Of a stretch of DNA of 53,686 nucleotides, positions 32,514-41,103 are shown piece after piece; position 1 is the first letter of the stretch, and the number at the start of each line of letters is the position of its first letter. This DNA comes from JAVBNN01 sp031551525 (GTDB lineage: Bacteria; Bacillota; Negativicutes; Acidaminococcales; JAISLQ01). The stretch is from assembly GCA_031551525.1 (NCBI GenBank), contig JAVBNN010000021.1, forward strand, positions 1-53,686, read 5' to 3'. Below the pieces are notes generated by a model. That model saw only the letters and a program-made list of their open reading frames with translations, made no database searches and was not told the origin of the DNA. The translations under genes were made by a program, and so were the position numbers.

Positions 32514-34850
32514 TTACGCAAAAAGCATTTGGGCAAATTCTTTACGGCTGGCATTCATGCATCTGTCAAGGGCATTTTTCTGCTTTTTCTCTGCTTCTTG
32601 CATGGCGCAGTATTGGTGAGAAGCAGATAGTTCGAGGCGTGTGCCGTTTGCCACGTCCTCAAGCCTTAACAGTCCGTCTTTTTCTGTGAGGGCGCCGATT
32701 TCTTTTAGTATATCGACACACATAGCAGTTTGTTCCGGTATTTTAAATGCTTCACGCAATTTTTCAAGTTTAACCGGTTGGCTGGCCCTGACCAGACGAT
32801 AAACATCCCGCAGTGTTCCCGGTGCGGGGCATGCCGCGTTTATTTGTGCCAATTGAGCGGAAAAATCATTCCGGTCATATAACAAATACAAATGTTTTAT
32901 CCCTTTTGCTTTCAGTCCTGCCCACCATAATTTGTCATCCATCACCGTATAGGGTGGCTGCCAAAACACTGCCTGCATGGCCTCTTCTTCCGGCAGTTGT
33001 CCAAAGGGCAGGCAAATGGCCAAATGACTGTCAGGCAAGGCTTTTTCTGACGAGTTGTAGTATATGACCGTCTTTTTGCCCGTTTGTAGTATGCTCTGCA
33101 GACATTCTTTGAGGGGGGTGCCGCTGTTTACCCTGAGATCCGCCAAAAGATGTGTCTGCATGATGTCGGTTATGCGCAGGCGCACTTCTTTGACGCCGCG
33201 GTAATTGTTTATTTCCGGCACGAAAGCTATATCCGCTTTTACTCCGTCGTAAAGTGCGGTACTATAACTTCCGTTACGCCACATTATGGCCGATATCTGC
33301 GCGCCATTTTCCTTTACGGCAAATTTCAAATGTTCGCTTTCTGCTCCTATGGCGGTAGGTTCGGCTATTGCTGCGCCTTTAAGGGCCAATACCGGATGGG
33401 GGTTGCCCATGCCATAGGGTTCCAGTTGATCGAGTTCCGCCAGCAGCTTGTCATCTATTTCCCTTATGCTGTCGAGCTGTGAGTCTATTTTCTGCACCGG
33501 CAGGTAGTCGCTCGGAGAAAGGTTTTTTTGCGCGTATTCTTCCAAAGCCGCTCGGAATTCATCTATCCGGTCGGGGGCGATAGTCAGCCCCGCTGCCTGG
33601 TGATGCCCGCCGAACTGCAAAAGGCAGCCGGAAGTTGCGCAGAGCGCGCCGTATATGTCAAAAGAATCTATACTGCGGCAGGATCCTTTGCCGTAATCTT
33701 CACCAATACTTATCATGACAACAGGTACATAATATTTATCAACCAGGCGTGAGGCCACTATGCCCACCACGCCGGCATGCCAGCCTTCTTTGGCCAATAC
33801 GATGACCGATTTAGCCCCGCCTTGGGCGGTCACCATTTCCTGCGCTTCTGCGAGGATGCTTTTTTCTATAGCCTGGCGCTGGCAGTTTTCCGCATCCAGC
33901 TCTGCTGCCAACTTAGCCGCCTCCGCTTCATCTTCGGTGGTCAAAAGCCGTACGCCTATTTCGGCGCTGGTCAGCCTGCCGGCTGCGTTCAGCCTTGGCG
34001 CCATGCTAAACCCGATCAGACCGGTATTGAGTTTCCCGCCCTGTCCGCGGCTTAGTTTTACAAGTTCTTTCAGTCCGAGGTTTTCCGTTTGCTGCATGAT
34101 TTTGACGCCACGACGGACGAGTTCCCGGTTTTCTCCGGTCAAAGGCACGATGTCCGCGACCGTCCCCAGCGCCACTATGTCAAGGTAGCCCGTCCACATT
34201 TCTTGTGTCCCCGATAACGTCTGCCACAGACCCTGGCACAGTTTAAAAGCCACTCCAACACCGGACAGTTCTTTATAGGGATATGGGCAGTCTTTTTGTT
34301 TGGGGTCTATGACCGCTAGCGCTTTAGGCAGTATTTCCGGCGGATTGTGGTGATCGGTTATTATTATATCAAGGCCGTTTGGAGCATTTGCTACTTCAGC
34401 GGCGGCACTTATGCCGCAGTCTACCGTTACTACGAGGGATACCCCGCCCGCCGCCAAGTGTTCTAATGCCGACAGGCTGAGGCCGTAACCTTCTGACTGA
34501 CGTTCCGGAATATAATAACTGACTGACGCGCCCGCTTCCCGCAAAAACAGGTATAATAACGCGGCGGAAGTTATGCCGTCAACATCGTAATCGCCGAAGA
34601 TGACTATTTTTTCCCTGCTACCGAGCGCTTTTGCTATCCTCTCTACCGCTATACCCATGTCTTTCAAGAGAAAGGGATCGTAGAAAGGTTGCGCGGCACC
34701 GTGCAAAAATGCTTTTACTTCCCGTGGCCTGGTAATACCGCGACCCAGCAATATTTTAGCAACCGCCCCGGAAACACCGGCTGCTTTAGCCAGTACCAGG
34801 GCGGCTTTAGGATCTATATCGCGCACAAACCACTTTTTTTCAAGCCACAT
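32514..34850 (-). CDS. recJ: Single-stranded-DNA-specific exonuclease RecJ
   Basis: 5'-3' ssDNA exonuclease for mismatch, base-excision and RecFOR repair (778 residues). The DHH core shows IVIFGDYDVDGITSAAL, VTVDCGIS and IITDHHNPP, and GGHHQAAG belongs to the DHHA1 domain. An OB-like domain follows, then about 200 extra residues ending in a winged-helix-like piece (LREAFKIPEQTAMCVDILKEIG). Such extensions are common in Firmicutes. ATG 34850. Confidence 0.96.
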   Translation of the reverse strand: MWLEKKWFVRDIDPKAALVLAKAAGVSGAVAKILLGRGITRPREVKAFLHGAAQPFYDPFLLKDMGIAVERIAKALGSREKIVIFGDYDVDGITSAALLYLFLREAGASVSYYIPERQSEGYGLSLSALEHLAAGGVSLVVTVDCGISAAAEVANAPNGLDIIITDHHNPPEILPKALAVIDPKQKDCPYPYKELSGVGVAFKLCQGLWQTLSGTQEMWTGYLDIVALGTVADIVPLTGENRELVRRGVKIMQQTENLGLKELVKLSRGQGGKLNTGLIGFSMAPRLNAAGRLTSAEIGVRLLTTEDEAEAAKLAAELDAENCQRQAIEKSILAEAQEMVTAQGGAKSVIVLAKEGWHAGVVGIVASRLVDKYYVPVVMISIGEDYGKGSCRSIDSFDIYGALCATSGCLLQFGGHHQAAGLTIAPDRIDEFRAALEEYAQKNLSPSDYLPVQKIDSQLDSIREIDDKLLAELDQLEPYGMGNPHPVLALKGAAIAEPTAIGAESEHLKFAVKENGAQISAIMWRNGSYSTALYDGVKADIAFVPEINNYRGVKEVRLRITDIMQTHLLADLRVNSGTPLKECLQSILQTGKKTVIYYNSSEKALPDSHLAICLPFGQLPEEEAMQAVFWQPPYTVMDDKLWWAGLKAKGIKHLYLLYDRNDFSAQLAQINAACPAPGTLRDVYRLVRASQPVKLEKLREAFKIPEQTAMCVDILKEIGALTEKDGLLRLEDVANGTRLELSASHQYCAMQEAEKKQKNALDRCMNASRKEFAQMLFA

Positions 34851-34883
34851 GACAAAATACCCTGTTTCCCGCCGTCAATAAAA

Positions 34884-35267
34884 TCAACCCTGTCCGGCTG
34901 GTTGCTGGTCTGGCTGGACAACCGGCTGCTGAACAGCCAGTTTATCCAACTCGTCTTTGTGTTTATGAGTCATTTCGGCTACCTGCGCCTCGAGGTCCTG
35001 TACCCGTTTGGTCAGGAGCACATTTTCGTCATTTAATTCTTTTATATTGCCGTCTTTTTTCCGATCCTGGAAAAAATGCTGAAATTTTATGTACATAGTT
35101 AAAGAAGCAGCCAGCAGCATGCCCAGAAAGGCCGCGCCCAGAATAACTAGTACCAACGACATTTCCTGCGAATAGAACATGAACTTGATCGGTACTATTT
35201 CAGAGTTTTGCAGGGCAAAAAGCGCCACAACGATGGATATTACTATGGTCAAAAGCATAAAAAACAT
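34884..35267 (-). CDS. LapA domain protein (DUF1049)
   Basis: A 127-residue membrane protein. Two helices (LLTIVISIVVALFALQ, then LVLVILGAAFLGMLLAASLTMYI) flank the family motif NSEIVPIKFMFYSQEMSL. A charged coiled-coil tail follows (LNDENVLLTKRVQDLEAQVAEM) and ends with a glutamine/proline-rich stretch. LapA/LapB of E. coli regulate LPS synthesis; in Firmicutes the role is unclear. First gene before recJ-rel-dtd and preceded by its own promoter. ATG 35267. Confidence 0.85.
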   Translation of the reverse strand: MFFMLLTIVISIVVALFALQNSEIVPIKFMFYSQEMSLVLVILGAAFLGMLLAASLTMYIKFQHFFQDRKKDGNIKELNDENVLLTKRVQDLEAQVAEMTHKHKDELDKLAVQQPVVQPDQQPAGQG

Positions 35268-35312
35268 GACTACTTCCTCCTCGCTTATTTGCGTTTTTCA
35301 ATCACACATAAT

Positions 35313-35341
35313 AGTATACCTAATATACGCTGATTATACAA
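35313..35341 (-). promoter_or_regulatory. Promoter of the lapA-recJ-rel-dtd run
   Basis: TTGTAT, 17 nt, TATACT on the minus strand, about 46 nt upstream of lapA. A second TATAAT at 35333-35338 overlaps the -35. It faces the maoC promoter on the other strand. Confidence 0.55.
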
Positions 35342-35356
35342 ATATTATGATTTAAA

Positions 35357-35385
35357 TTGGCGTAATTATCTATTTGTTTTATAAT
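35357..35385 (+). promoter_or_regulatory. Promoter of the maoC-like gene
   Basis: TTGGCG, 17 nt, TATAAT. A GGGGGG SD and the ATG follow within about 22 nt, so the leader is very short. Confidence 0.7.
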
Positions 35386-35407
35386 CAAAATAAAGGGGGG
35401 CGGAAAA

Positions 35408-35812
35408 ATGAAAAGTTATGCCGAATTGCAACCTGGCGACAGTGCCTTTTTTGAAAAGACCATCAGTGAAACGGATGTATATTCTTTCGCCGGCATCACG
35501 GGAGATTTTAATTCCCTGCATATCAATGAAGAATACGCCAAGAGTACACGTTTCCAGAGGCGCATCGCGCACGGCATGTTGACCGGGAGCCTGTTTTCCA
35601 CTGTATTTGCCTCTAAACTACCCGGCCAAGGCAGTATATACATGTCCCAGGAGCTCCGCTTTGAGTCGCCGGTCTATTTTGGCGACACGATACGGGCGAC
35701 TGTGACGGTCAGGGAAAAACAAGAGAGAAACCATGTGCTGTTTGAATGCCGAGCGGTCAACCAGGATGGACAGACCGTGGTGTCCGGCAGTGCGCTGCTA
35801 AAGGTTCCATAA
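35408..35812 (+). CDS. MaoC-like (R)-specific enoyl-CoA hydratase
   Basis: The only plus-strand gene (134 residues), a hot-dog-fold hydratase of the MaoC/PhaJ type. The catalytic motif is AGITGDFNSLHINEEYA, with Asp and His in the DxNxxH pattern. SQELRFESPVYFGDTIRATVTV matches the family's later strands. It may hydrate (R)-3-hydroxyacyl-CoA; the pathway (fatty acid or other acyl-CoA) is unknown. ATG 35408 has a GGGGGG SD, its own promoter and a terminator, so it is monocistronic. Confidence 0.92.
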   Translation: MKSYAELQPGDSAFFEKTISETDVYSFAGITGDFNSLHINEEYAKSTRFQRRIAHGMLTGSLFSTVFASKLPGQGSIYMSQELRFESPVYFGDTIRATVTVREKQERNHVLFECRAVNQDGQTVVSGSALLKVP

Positions 35813-35817
35813 GACAA

Positions 35818-35856
35818 TATACCCTCTGGGCCAAAAGTCCAGAGGGTACTTTTTTG
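35818..35856 (+). terminator. Terminator after the maoC-like gene
   Basis: ACCCTCTGG (35821-35829) and CCAGAGGGT (35839-35847) form a 9-bp perfect stem followed by six T. It lies between the convergent maoC and secF genes. On the minus strand it lacks a good T run, so secF termination here is weaker. Confidence 0.85.
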
Positions 35857-35859
35857 CTA

Positions 35860-36744
35860 TCAGTTCGCTAGTTTTCTCTTCTGGAGTTCTACCCAGAAAG
35901 AGCCGCAACAAAATATGGAAGTAAAACTGCCGAAAGAAAAGCCGATCAAAAGAGCCAGGGAAAAGTTTCTAGTAGTGTCCCCGCCGAACACATACAGTGA
36001 CACGGTAACGAAGAGTACGGTAAGCACAGTGTATATGGAACGCGACATGGTCTGGCAGATGCTCTGGTTAACCATGTTTTCAATGCCGTCCGAGCGCCTG
36101 AAACTTCGGAGATTTTCCCTGATGCGGTCAAAAATGACTATGGTATCATTAATGGAAAACCCAATGATTGTCAGAAGGGCGGCGACAAAATTGGAGTCTA
36201 TTTCTATCTGGAACAGGGAAAAGACTGTCATGACTACCAGTACGTCCTGCACAAGCGCTATAATGCCCGATATGGCGAACCTAAACTCAAAGCGCCATGT
36301 GATATAAAAGATGATGAGCACCCACGAGACCAATATAGCCAGAAGGGCGTTTCGGGTAAGTTCTCCGCCGATGACCGCGCCTACTTTTTCTATGCGCAAG
36401 ACTTCATAGTTGCCCATTTTAGCGGTAAAATCGTCGGTAACTGTTTTTTGCAATTTTTCATCCAGTACTTGCGTGCGGATAAGGGCGGTATCGTTGGTCG
36501 CAGCCTGCCCGGCCGAATTAGCCAGCTGGATGATGCTGTTCTCAAGGCCATGTCCTTTAAGGACGTCACGTACCTGTTCTACCGTTATTTCTTTGGGAAA
36601 TTTAAGTTCCAAAAGTGTTCCGCCGGTAAAATCAATGCCCAAGTTGAATCCACGAGTTAACATGGATACAAAACCGATAAGTATGATCACGGCAGATATC
36701 GCGAACCATATTTTGCGTTTTTCTACAATCTTATATGTTTTCAT
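35860..36744 (-). CDS. secF: Protein translocase subunit SecF
   Basis: Membrane component of the SecDF motor that uses the proton gradient to pull proteins across the membrane (294 residues). Six helices: N-terminal IWFAISAVIILIGFVSML, GFNLGIDFTGGTLLELKF and the later VAALLTIIGFSINDTIVIFDRIREN. The first periplasmic domain lies between helices 1 and 2. ATG 36744. Downstream of secD in the yajC-secD-secF order. Confidence 0.97.
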   Translation of the reverse strand: MKTYKIVEKRKIWFAISAVIILIGFVSMLTRGFNLGIDFTGGTLLELKFPKEITVEQVRDVLKGHGLENSIIQLANSAGQAATNDTALIRTQVLDEKLQKTVTDDFTAKMGNYEVLRIEKVGAVIGGELTRNALLAILVSWVLIIFYITWRFEFRFAISGIIALVQDVLVVMTVFSLFQIEIDSNFVAALLTIIGFSINDTIVIFDRIRENLRSFRRSDGIENMVNQSICQTMSRSIYTVLTVLFVTVSLYVFGGDTTRNFSLALLIGFSFGSFTSIFCCGSFWVELQKRKLAN

Positions 36745-36761
36745 TTATTACTCTGCCCTTC

Positions 36762-37973
36762 CTATGCGCCAAAGAATTTGCTGTTTTTAATGATGCCGCT
36801 GCCAATCAGTGACTTTAGCATAAGCTTGGTTATAGTTACAGCCGTGAACATACTGATGACTATGCCCAGAGCAAGAGTAATGGCAAACCCCTTCACCGGA
36901 CCCGTGCCCATGTAAAAGAGTACCAGCGCGGCAAACAGCGTCGTCACATTGGAGTCGAGTATAGTGGCAAACGCCCTGGTAAAACCGGCATCCAAAGCTG
37001 CCCTGAGGGTTTTTCCTGACCGCGCTTCTTCTTTAAAGCGTTCAAAAATCAACACGTTGGCATCCACCGCCATGCCCACGCCCAAAATGACGCCGGCGAT
37101 ACCGGGCAAAGTGAGGGTAGCGTCTAGCAGTTTCATCGCGCCCAAAAGAAGCATCACATAAAGCAGGAGCGCTATATTGGCCACCAAGCCGGAGAGTTTG
37201 TAGTAAAGCAACATGAAAATGAGAACGCCAGCGATGCCGATGGCAAAAGCTTTCTCGCTTTTATCTTTGGAGTCCTGACCAAGACTTGGGCCGATTGTGC
37301 GGTTTTCCGCAACATCCATCTTGACTGGTAAAGAACCGCTCCTTAAAAGTATGGATAAATGCTCGGCCTCTTCGACCGAACGGTTGCCCGTAATAACGGC
37401 CTTGCCACCTGTAATGGGTTCATTTACCGTCGGGGCTGTAAGTACTTTTCCGTCGAGCATGATGGCTATCTGTTGCCCGACGTATTTAGTTGTCAGGTCG
37501 GCGAATTTTTTGGCGCCATCATCGGTAAATTCCATTGCCACCAGCGGCCGTTTACCCTGGTCTACCTGGGTACGGGCGTCTTTGAGGTCTTTGCCTGTAA
37601 GAACAGTCTTATTGCCGGGGTCTTTAAATTCCAAAAGCGCGGTTTTTCCCAGCATGGCGATCGCCGCATCCGGGTCTTTAATGCCCGGCAATTCCACGAT
37701 GACACGCCGCGTACCTTGACGTTGGATGACCGGCTCGGTCAGTCCCAGTTCATTTACCCGGCGTTCGATTATTTTGACCACCCGGTTAAGCGAATCTTCT
37801 GTGACCGGGGCGTCCGGCGTATCGACCGCTTCGAGCACCACATGGGTGCCGCCTTGCAAGTCTAGACCCTGTTTTATCGAGTTAGACAGAGGGGTTATGT
37901 AAAGGAAAAAAACTATTATAATTGCTAATGCCATGACAACAAACGTGCCAATATTACTTGGACGCAATACCAT
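36762..37973 (-). CDS. secD: Protein translocase subunit SecD
   Basis: Partner of SecF (403 residues). The first membrane helix is followed by GLDLQGGTHVVLEAVD, the P1 domain (VKIIERRVNELGLTEPVIQ), then IAGVILGVGMAVDANVLIFERFKEEARSG and the last helices. ATG 37973 (MVLRPSNIGTFVVM) is chosen over a TTG-initiated extension of 12 codons that overlaps the upstream gene end. The SD GGAGGAGA lies close (3-4 nt), so either start could be used. It follows the 5-FCL gene. Confidence 0.94.
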   Translation of the reverse strand: MVLRPSNIGTFVVMALAIIIVFFLYITPLSNSIKQGLDLQGGTHVVLEAVDTPDAPVTEDSLNRVVKIIERRVNELGLTEPVIQRQGTRRVIVELPGIKDPDAAIAMLGKTALLEFKDPGNKTVLTGKDLKDARTQVDQGKRPLVAMEFTDDGAKKFADLTTKYVGQQIAIMLDGKVLTAPTVNEPITGGKAVITGNRSVEEAEHLSILLRSGSLPVKMDVAENRTIGPSLGQDSKDKSEKAFAIGIAGVLIFMLLYYKLSGLVANIALLLYVMLLLGAMKLLDATLTLPGIAGVILGVGMAVDANVLIFERFKEEARSGKTLRAALDAGFTRAFATILDSNVTTLFAALVLFYMGTGPVKGFAITLALGIVISMFTAVTITKLMLKSLIGSGIIKNSKFFGA

Positions 37974-37996
37974 TCTCCTCCATTCCTGAACACCTA

Positions 37997-38563
37997 TTAC
38001 TTTTGACAAATTATTATAGCATATTCTGTTACCAAAAAGTTTACTTTTTTATCGTGCGGTTCAGTGGGCAAACTGTCCACCACCTGCGGTGACAGCGTTA
38101 CTCCTATGGTCACGGCCTGCCCGGACCGGGCAAAAAAATGATCATAATAGCCTCGCCCCAGACCCATGCGCTCCCCGTGTTTTGTAAAAGCGAGTCCCGG
38201 TGTAAGCACGAGGCCTATATCTTCTATCTGGGCTTTCTTGAGCGGTGCGGCCACCGTCCTGATGTTAAACTTGCCGGAAACTATGCTTCCCATGCCGGAA
38301 AACTCCACGGCCTCCATAGTTTGCCCGTCTTCCGGCAACCATGGTATCAGTACCCGTTTGCCGCACCGGAGCGCCTCTGTGAGCAGCCAGTCGATATTTA
38401 CTTCATTGCCGAAGGCTAGGTAACCCATGACACAGTTTGCTTTTTGAAACACTTCCCAACCCGCCAGACGTTCTGAAACCATCTGGCTGCTTTGAGCCAG
38501 CCAATGCGGATCATAGCTGGCGCGGACGGCTTGCATAGTTTTGCGGAAAGATTTTTTGTCCAT
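37997..38563 (-). CDS. 5-formyltetrahydrofolate cyclo-ligase family protein
   Basis: Converts 5-formyl-THF to 5,10-methenyl-THF with ATP (188 residues, YgfA family). The N-terminus has MDKKSFRKTMQAVRASYD and VMGYLAFGNEVN; the ATP and substrate loop is KHGERMGLGRGYYDHFFARS. The gene lies between yajC and secD. The link to secretion genes is positional only. A TATAAT inside its end could start secD transcripts, but the -35 is poor. ATG 38563. Confidence 0.93.
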   Translation of the reverse strand: MDKKSFRKTMQAVRASYDPHWLAQSSQMVSERLAGWEVFQKANCVMGYLAFGNEVNIDWLLTEALRCGKRVLIPWLPEDGQTMEAVEFSGMGSIVSGKFNIRTVAAPLKKAQIEDIGLVLTPGLAFTKHGERMGLGRGYYDHFFARSGQAVTIGVTLSPQVVDSLPTEPHDKKVNFLVTEYAIIICQK

Positions 38564-38881
38564 TTATTTCTTCTTGTCGGCCTGCTGGTTCATCAAGTCC
38601 TGCTTGGTATCGTCCTGGAACCTGGTGATAGCTGCGCGCGCGACTTCCATATCTACCCTCTCGGCGATAGTCAGCCCGACCCTATCTTCTTTCAGGCTGG
38701 AGATTACGCCATAGATACCACCTGCAGTGATTACTTTGTCGCCTTTTTTCAGGTTGCTGCGCATGTACTCTTTTTGGCGGTCGGCTTTTTTCTGCGGACG
38801 CATTACAAAAAAGTAAAAAACTGCCATCATGCCGAAAATGGCGATCATATTGATGATAAAAGAATTTTCCTGTTGATCCAT
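38564..38881 (-). CDS. yajC: Preprotein translocase subunit YajC
   Basis: Small inner-membrane component of the SecDF-YajC complex (105 residues). One N-terminal helix (FIINMIAIFGMMAVFYFFVM) leads into RPQKKADRQKEYMRSNLKKGDKVITAGGIYG, the family core. ATG 38881. It overlaps neither neighbour and sits between tgt and 5-FCL, close to secD-secF. Confidence 0.95.
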   Translation of the reverse strand: MDQQENSFIINMIAIFGMMAVFYFFVMRPQKKADRQKEYMRSNLKKGDKVITAGGIYGVISSLKEDRVGLTIAERVDMEVARAAITRFQDDTKQDLMNQQADKKK

Positions 38882-38942
38882 AACACACCTCTTTGAAATT
38901 AATATACTTGTTTTGTATTCGCGAAAAATTTTAAAATACCTG

Positions 38943-40055
38943 TCAATTTTGATAACCGGCTAGAAAATTTTTCCGAAAATCCAAAAAGTTTCCGGCCATT
39001 ATTGCTGTGCGCATATCACGCATAAATTGCAAAAGAAAGTATAGATTGTGCAAAGAAAGCAGCCTGAGGCCGAATATTTCCTCTGCCTTGAACAGGTGCC
39101 GGATATAAGCGCGCGAATAATTGCGGCAGGCATAGCAGTTGCAACCTTCTTCTAGTGGCAGAAAGTCTTCTGCGTATTGAGCGTTACGTACCACCAACCG
39201 TCCGGCATGCGTCATGGCCGTGCCGTTTCTAGCTACCCGCGTGGGAAAAACACAGTCGAACATGTCAACGCCCAGGGCCACGCCTTCCACCAGGCAGTCC
39301 GGCGTTCCTACGCCCATCAGATAACGGGGCTTTTCTCGCGGCAAAAAGCGCGTGGTATCGGATAGTATATCGTACATCATTTCTTTGGGTTCGCCCACGC
39401 TCAATCCGCCCACCGCGTAGCCGGGAAAATCTAGTTCCACCAGTTCTTCAGCGCTCTTTTGCCGAAGGTCTTTATACATGCCGCCCTGCACTATGCCAAA
39501 TAATGCCTGGTCATTGCGTCCGTGTGCGTCCCGGCAGCGTTCGGCCCAGCGGGTCGTGCGGTCGGTAGAGGTTTTTGCGTAGTGGTGTTCGGCCGGGTAA
39601 GGCACGCACTCGTCAAAAGCCATGATTATATCCGCGCCTAATGCTTCCTGCACTTTGGTAGCTATTTCAGGAGTGAGCAGTTTTTTCGCCCCGTCGATAT
39701 GTGAGCGGAACTCCACTCCATCTTCTTTTATCTTGCGCATGGCGCCCAGGCTGAATACCTGAAAACCGCCGCTATCCGTCAATACGCCGCGTTTCCAGTT
39801 CATGAATTTATGCAGCCCGCCGGCCTTTTCTACCAACTCGTGGCCCGGTCGCAGGAAAAGATGGTACGTATTGGAGAGTATGATGCCCGCGCCCATTTCT
39901 TCCAGTTCTTCCGGCGAAAGTGTTTTCACCGTGGCCTGTGTACCGACCGGCATAAACATGGGCGTAGGGAAACTGCCATGCGGGGTGTGAAGCATCCCCG
40001 CCCGCGCACCCGTCTCCGGGCATTCTTTTATTATTTCGATGGTCACTGCTGGCAA
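38943..40055 (-). CDS. tgt: Queuine tRNA-ribosyltransferase
   Basis: Exchanges guanine at position 34 for preQ1 in bacterial tRNAs with GUN anticodons (370 residues). TDSGGFQVFSLGAMRKI and GVDMFDCVFPTRVARNGTAM contain the catalytic aspartates. The zinc site is CNCYACRNYSRAYIRHL with a later H. The start is TTG 40055; GTG at 40046 is an alternative. It follows queA and precedes yajC. Together with QueH it covers the last steps of queuosine. Confidence 0.96.
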   Translation of the reverse strand: MPAVTIEIIKECPETGARAGMLHTPHGSFPTPMFMPVGTQATVKTLSPEELEEMGAGIILSNTYHLFLRPGHELVEKAGGLHKFMNWKRGVLTDSGGFQVFSLGAMRKIKEDGVEFRSHIDGAKKLLTPEIATKVQEALGADIIMAFDECVPYPAEHHYAKTSTDRTTRWAERCRDAHGRNDQALFGIVQGGMYKDLRQKSAEELVELDFPGYAVGGLSVGEPKEMMYDILSDTTRFLPREKPRYLMGVGTPDCLVEGVALGVDMFDCVFPTRVARNGTAMTHAGRLVVRNAQYAEDFLPLEEGCNCYACRNYSRAYIRHLFKAEEIFGLRLLSLHNLYFLLQFMRDMRTAIMAGNFLDFRKNFLAGYQN

Positions 40056-40072
40056 ATAGATCCGTCCTCACA

Positions 40073-41089
40073 TCATTTTATAAACATGGCGTCGCCGAAA
40101 CTGAAAAAACGGTAGTTTTCCCTAACAGCCGTTTCATAGGCCGACAGGATGAGTTCCCGCCCGGCCAGCGCACTGACCAGCATCAACAGGGTGCTCTGCG
40201 GCAAGTGAAAGTTTGTTATAAGAGCGTCCACCAGTTGAAATTTGTAGCCGGGATAAATAAAAACGGCGGTTTTCCCGCTTTGAAAGAACATCTTTCCGTC
40301 CCGGGCCACACTCTCCAACACCCGGACGGGGGTAGTGCCAACAGCCACCACACGACCGCCGCGCGCTCTGGTACTGTTGATAAGTTGCGCGGTCTCTTCC
40401 GGCACGCTGTAATATTCCCCATGCATGAGATGGTCTTTGATATTTTCCACACTGACCGGGCGGAAAGTACCGAGGCCCACGTGCAGGGTGACAAAAGCGC
40501 TTTTTATTCCGCGTTTTTTTATTTTTTCCAGCAGTTCGTTAGTAAAGTGCAGCCCCGCCGTAGGAGCGGCGGCCGATCCTTCCTCCCGCGAATATACGGT
40601 CTGGTAGCGTTCCGGATCAGAGAGGGTTTCGTGTATATAGGGCGGCAGCGGTACTTCGCCCAGTATACGCAGTTTGTCCTCAAACAGCCCGTCATAGGAA
40701 AAGCGTGCGATACGTCCGCCAAAATCAGTATGGGCAATAAATTCGCAGGATAGGCCTTCGCCAAATTCCACCACGCTGCCGAGGCGGGCCTTTTTGCCCG
40801 GCCTGACCAATACTTCCCATTCGTCTTTAGCGCTTCTGTGCAGCAGGAACACTTCCACAACTCCGCCGCTGGCCCGTCGTCCCATCAGCCTGGCTGGTAT
40901 GACCCTAGAGTCGTTAAAAACCAGAAGGTCGTTTTCATCAAGATAATCGGGGATATCGTAAAAATGCCGGTGCTGCATTTCTCCGCACTCTTTGTCTAAA
41001 ACCAAAAGACGCGAATGGTCGCGCCGCGCAAGAGGGGTTTGCGCGATATGGCCTTCCGGCAGGCAGTAATCAAAGTCTTTAACTAACAT
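40073..41089 (-). CDS. queA: S-adenosylmethionine:tRNA ribosyltransferase-isomerase
   Basis: Adds the cyclopentene ring precursor from SAM to preQ1-tRNA, making epoxyqueuosine (338 residues). Starts VKDFDYCLPEGHIAQTPLARRDHSRLLVLD and includes NDSRVIPARLMGRR, EVLVRPGKKARLG, PTAGLHFTNELL, and ending TNFHLPQSTLLMLVSALAG. ATG 41089. Upstream of tgt with a 17-nt gap. Confidence 0.97.
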   Translation of the reverse strand: MLVKDFDYCLPEGHIAQTPLARRDHSRLLVLDKECGEMQHRHFYDIPDYLDENDLLVFNDSRVIPARLMGRRASGGVVEVFLLHRSAKDEWEVLVRPGKKARLGSVVEFGEGLSCEFIAHTDFGGRIARFSYDGLFEDKLRILGEVPLPPYIHETLSDPERYQTVYSREEGSAAAPTAGLHFTNELLEKIKKRGIKSAFVTLHVGLGTFRPVSVENIKDHLMHGEYYSVPEETAQLINSTRARGGRVVAVGTTPVRVLESVARDGKMFFQSGKTAVFIYPGYKFQLVDALITNFHLPQSTLLMLVSALAGRELILSAYETAVRENYRFFSFGDAMFIK

Positions 41090-41103
41090 TTTCTATCTCC
41101 AAA

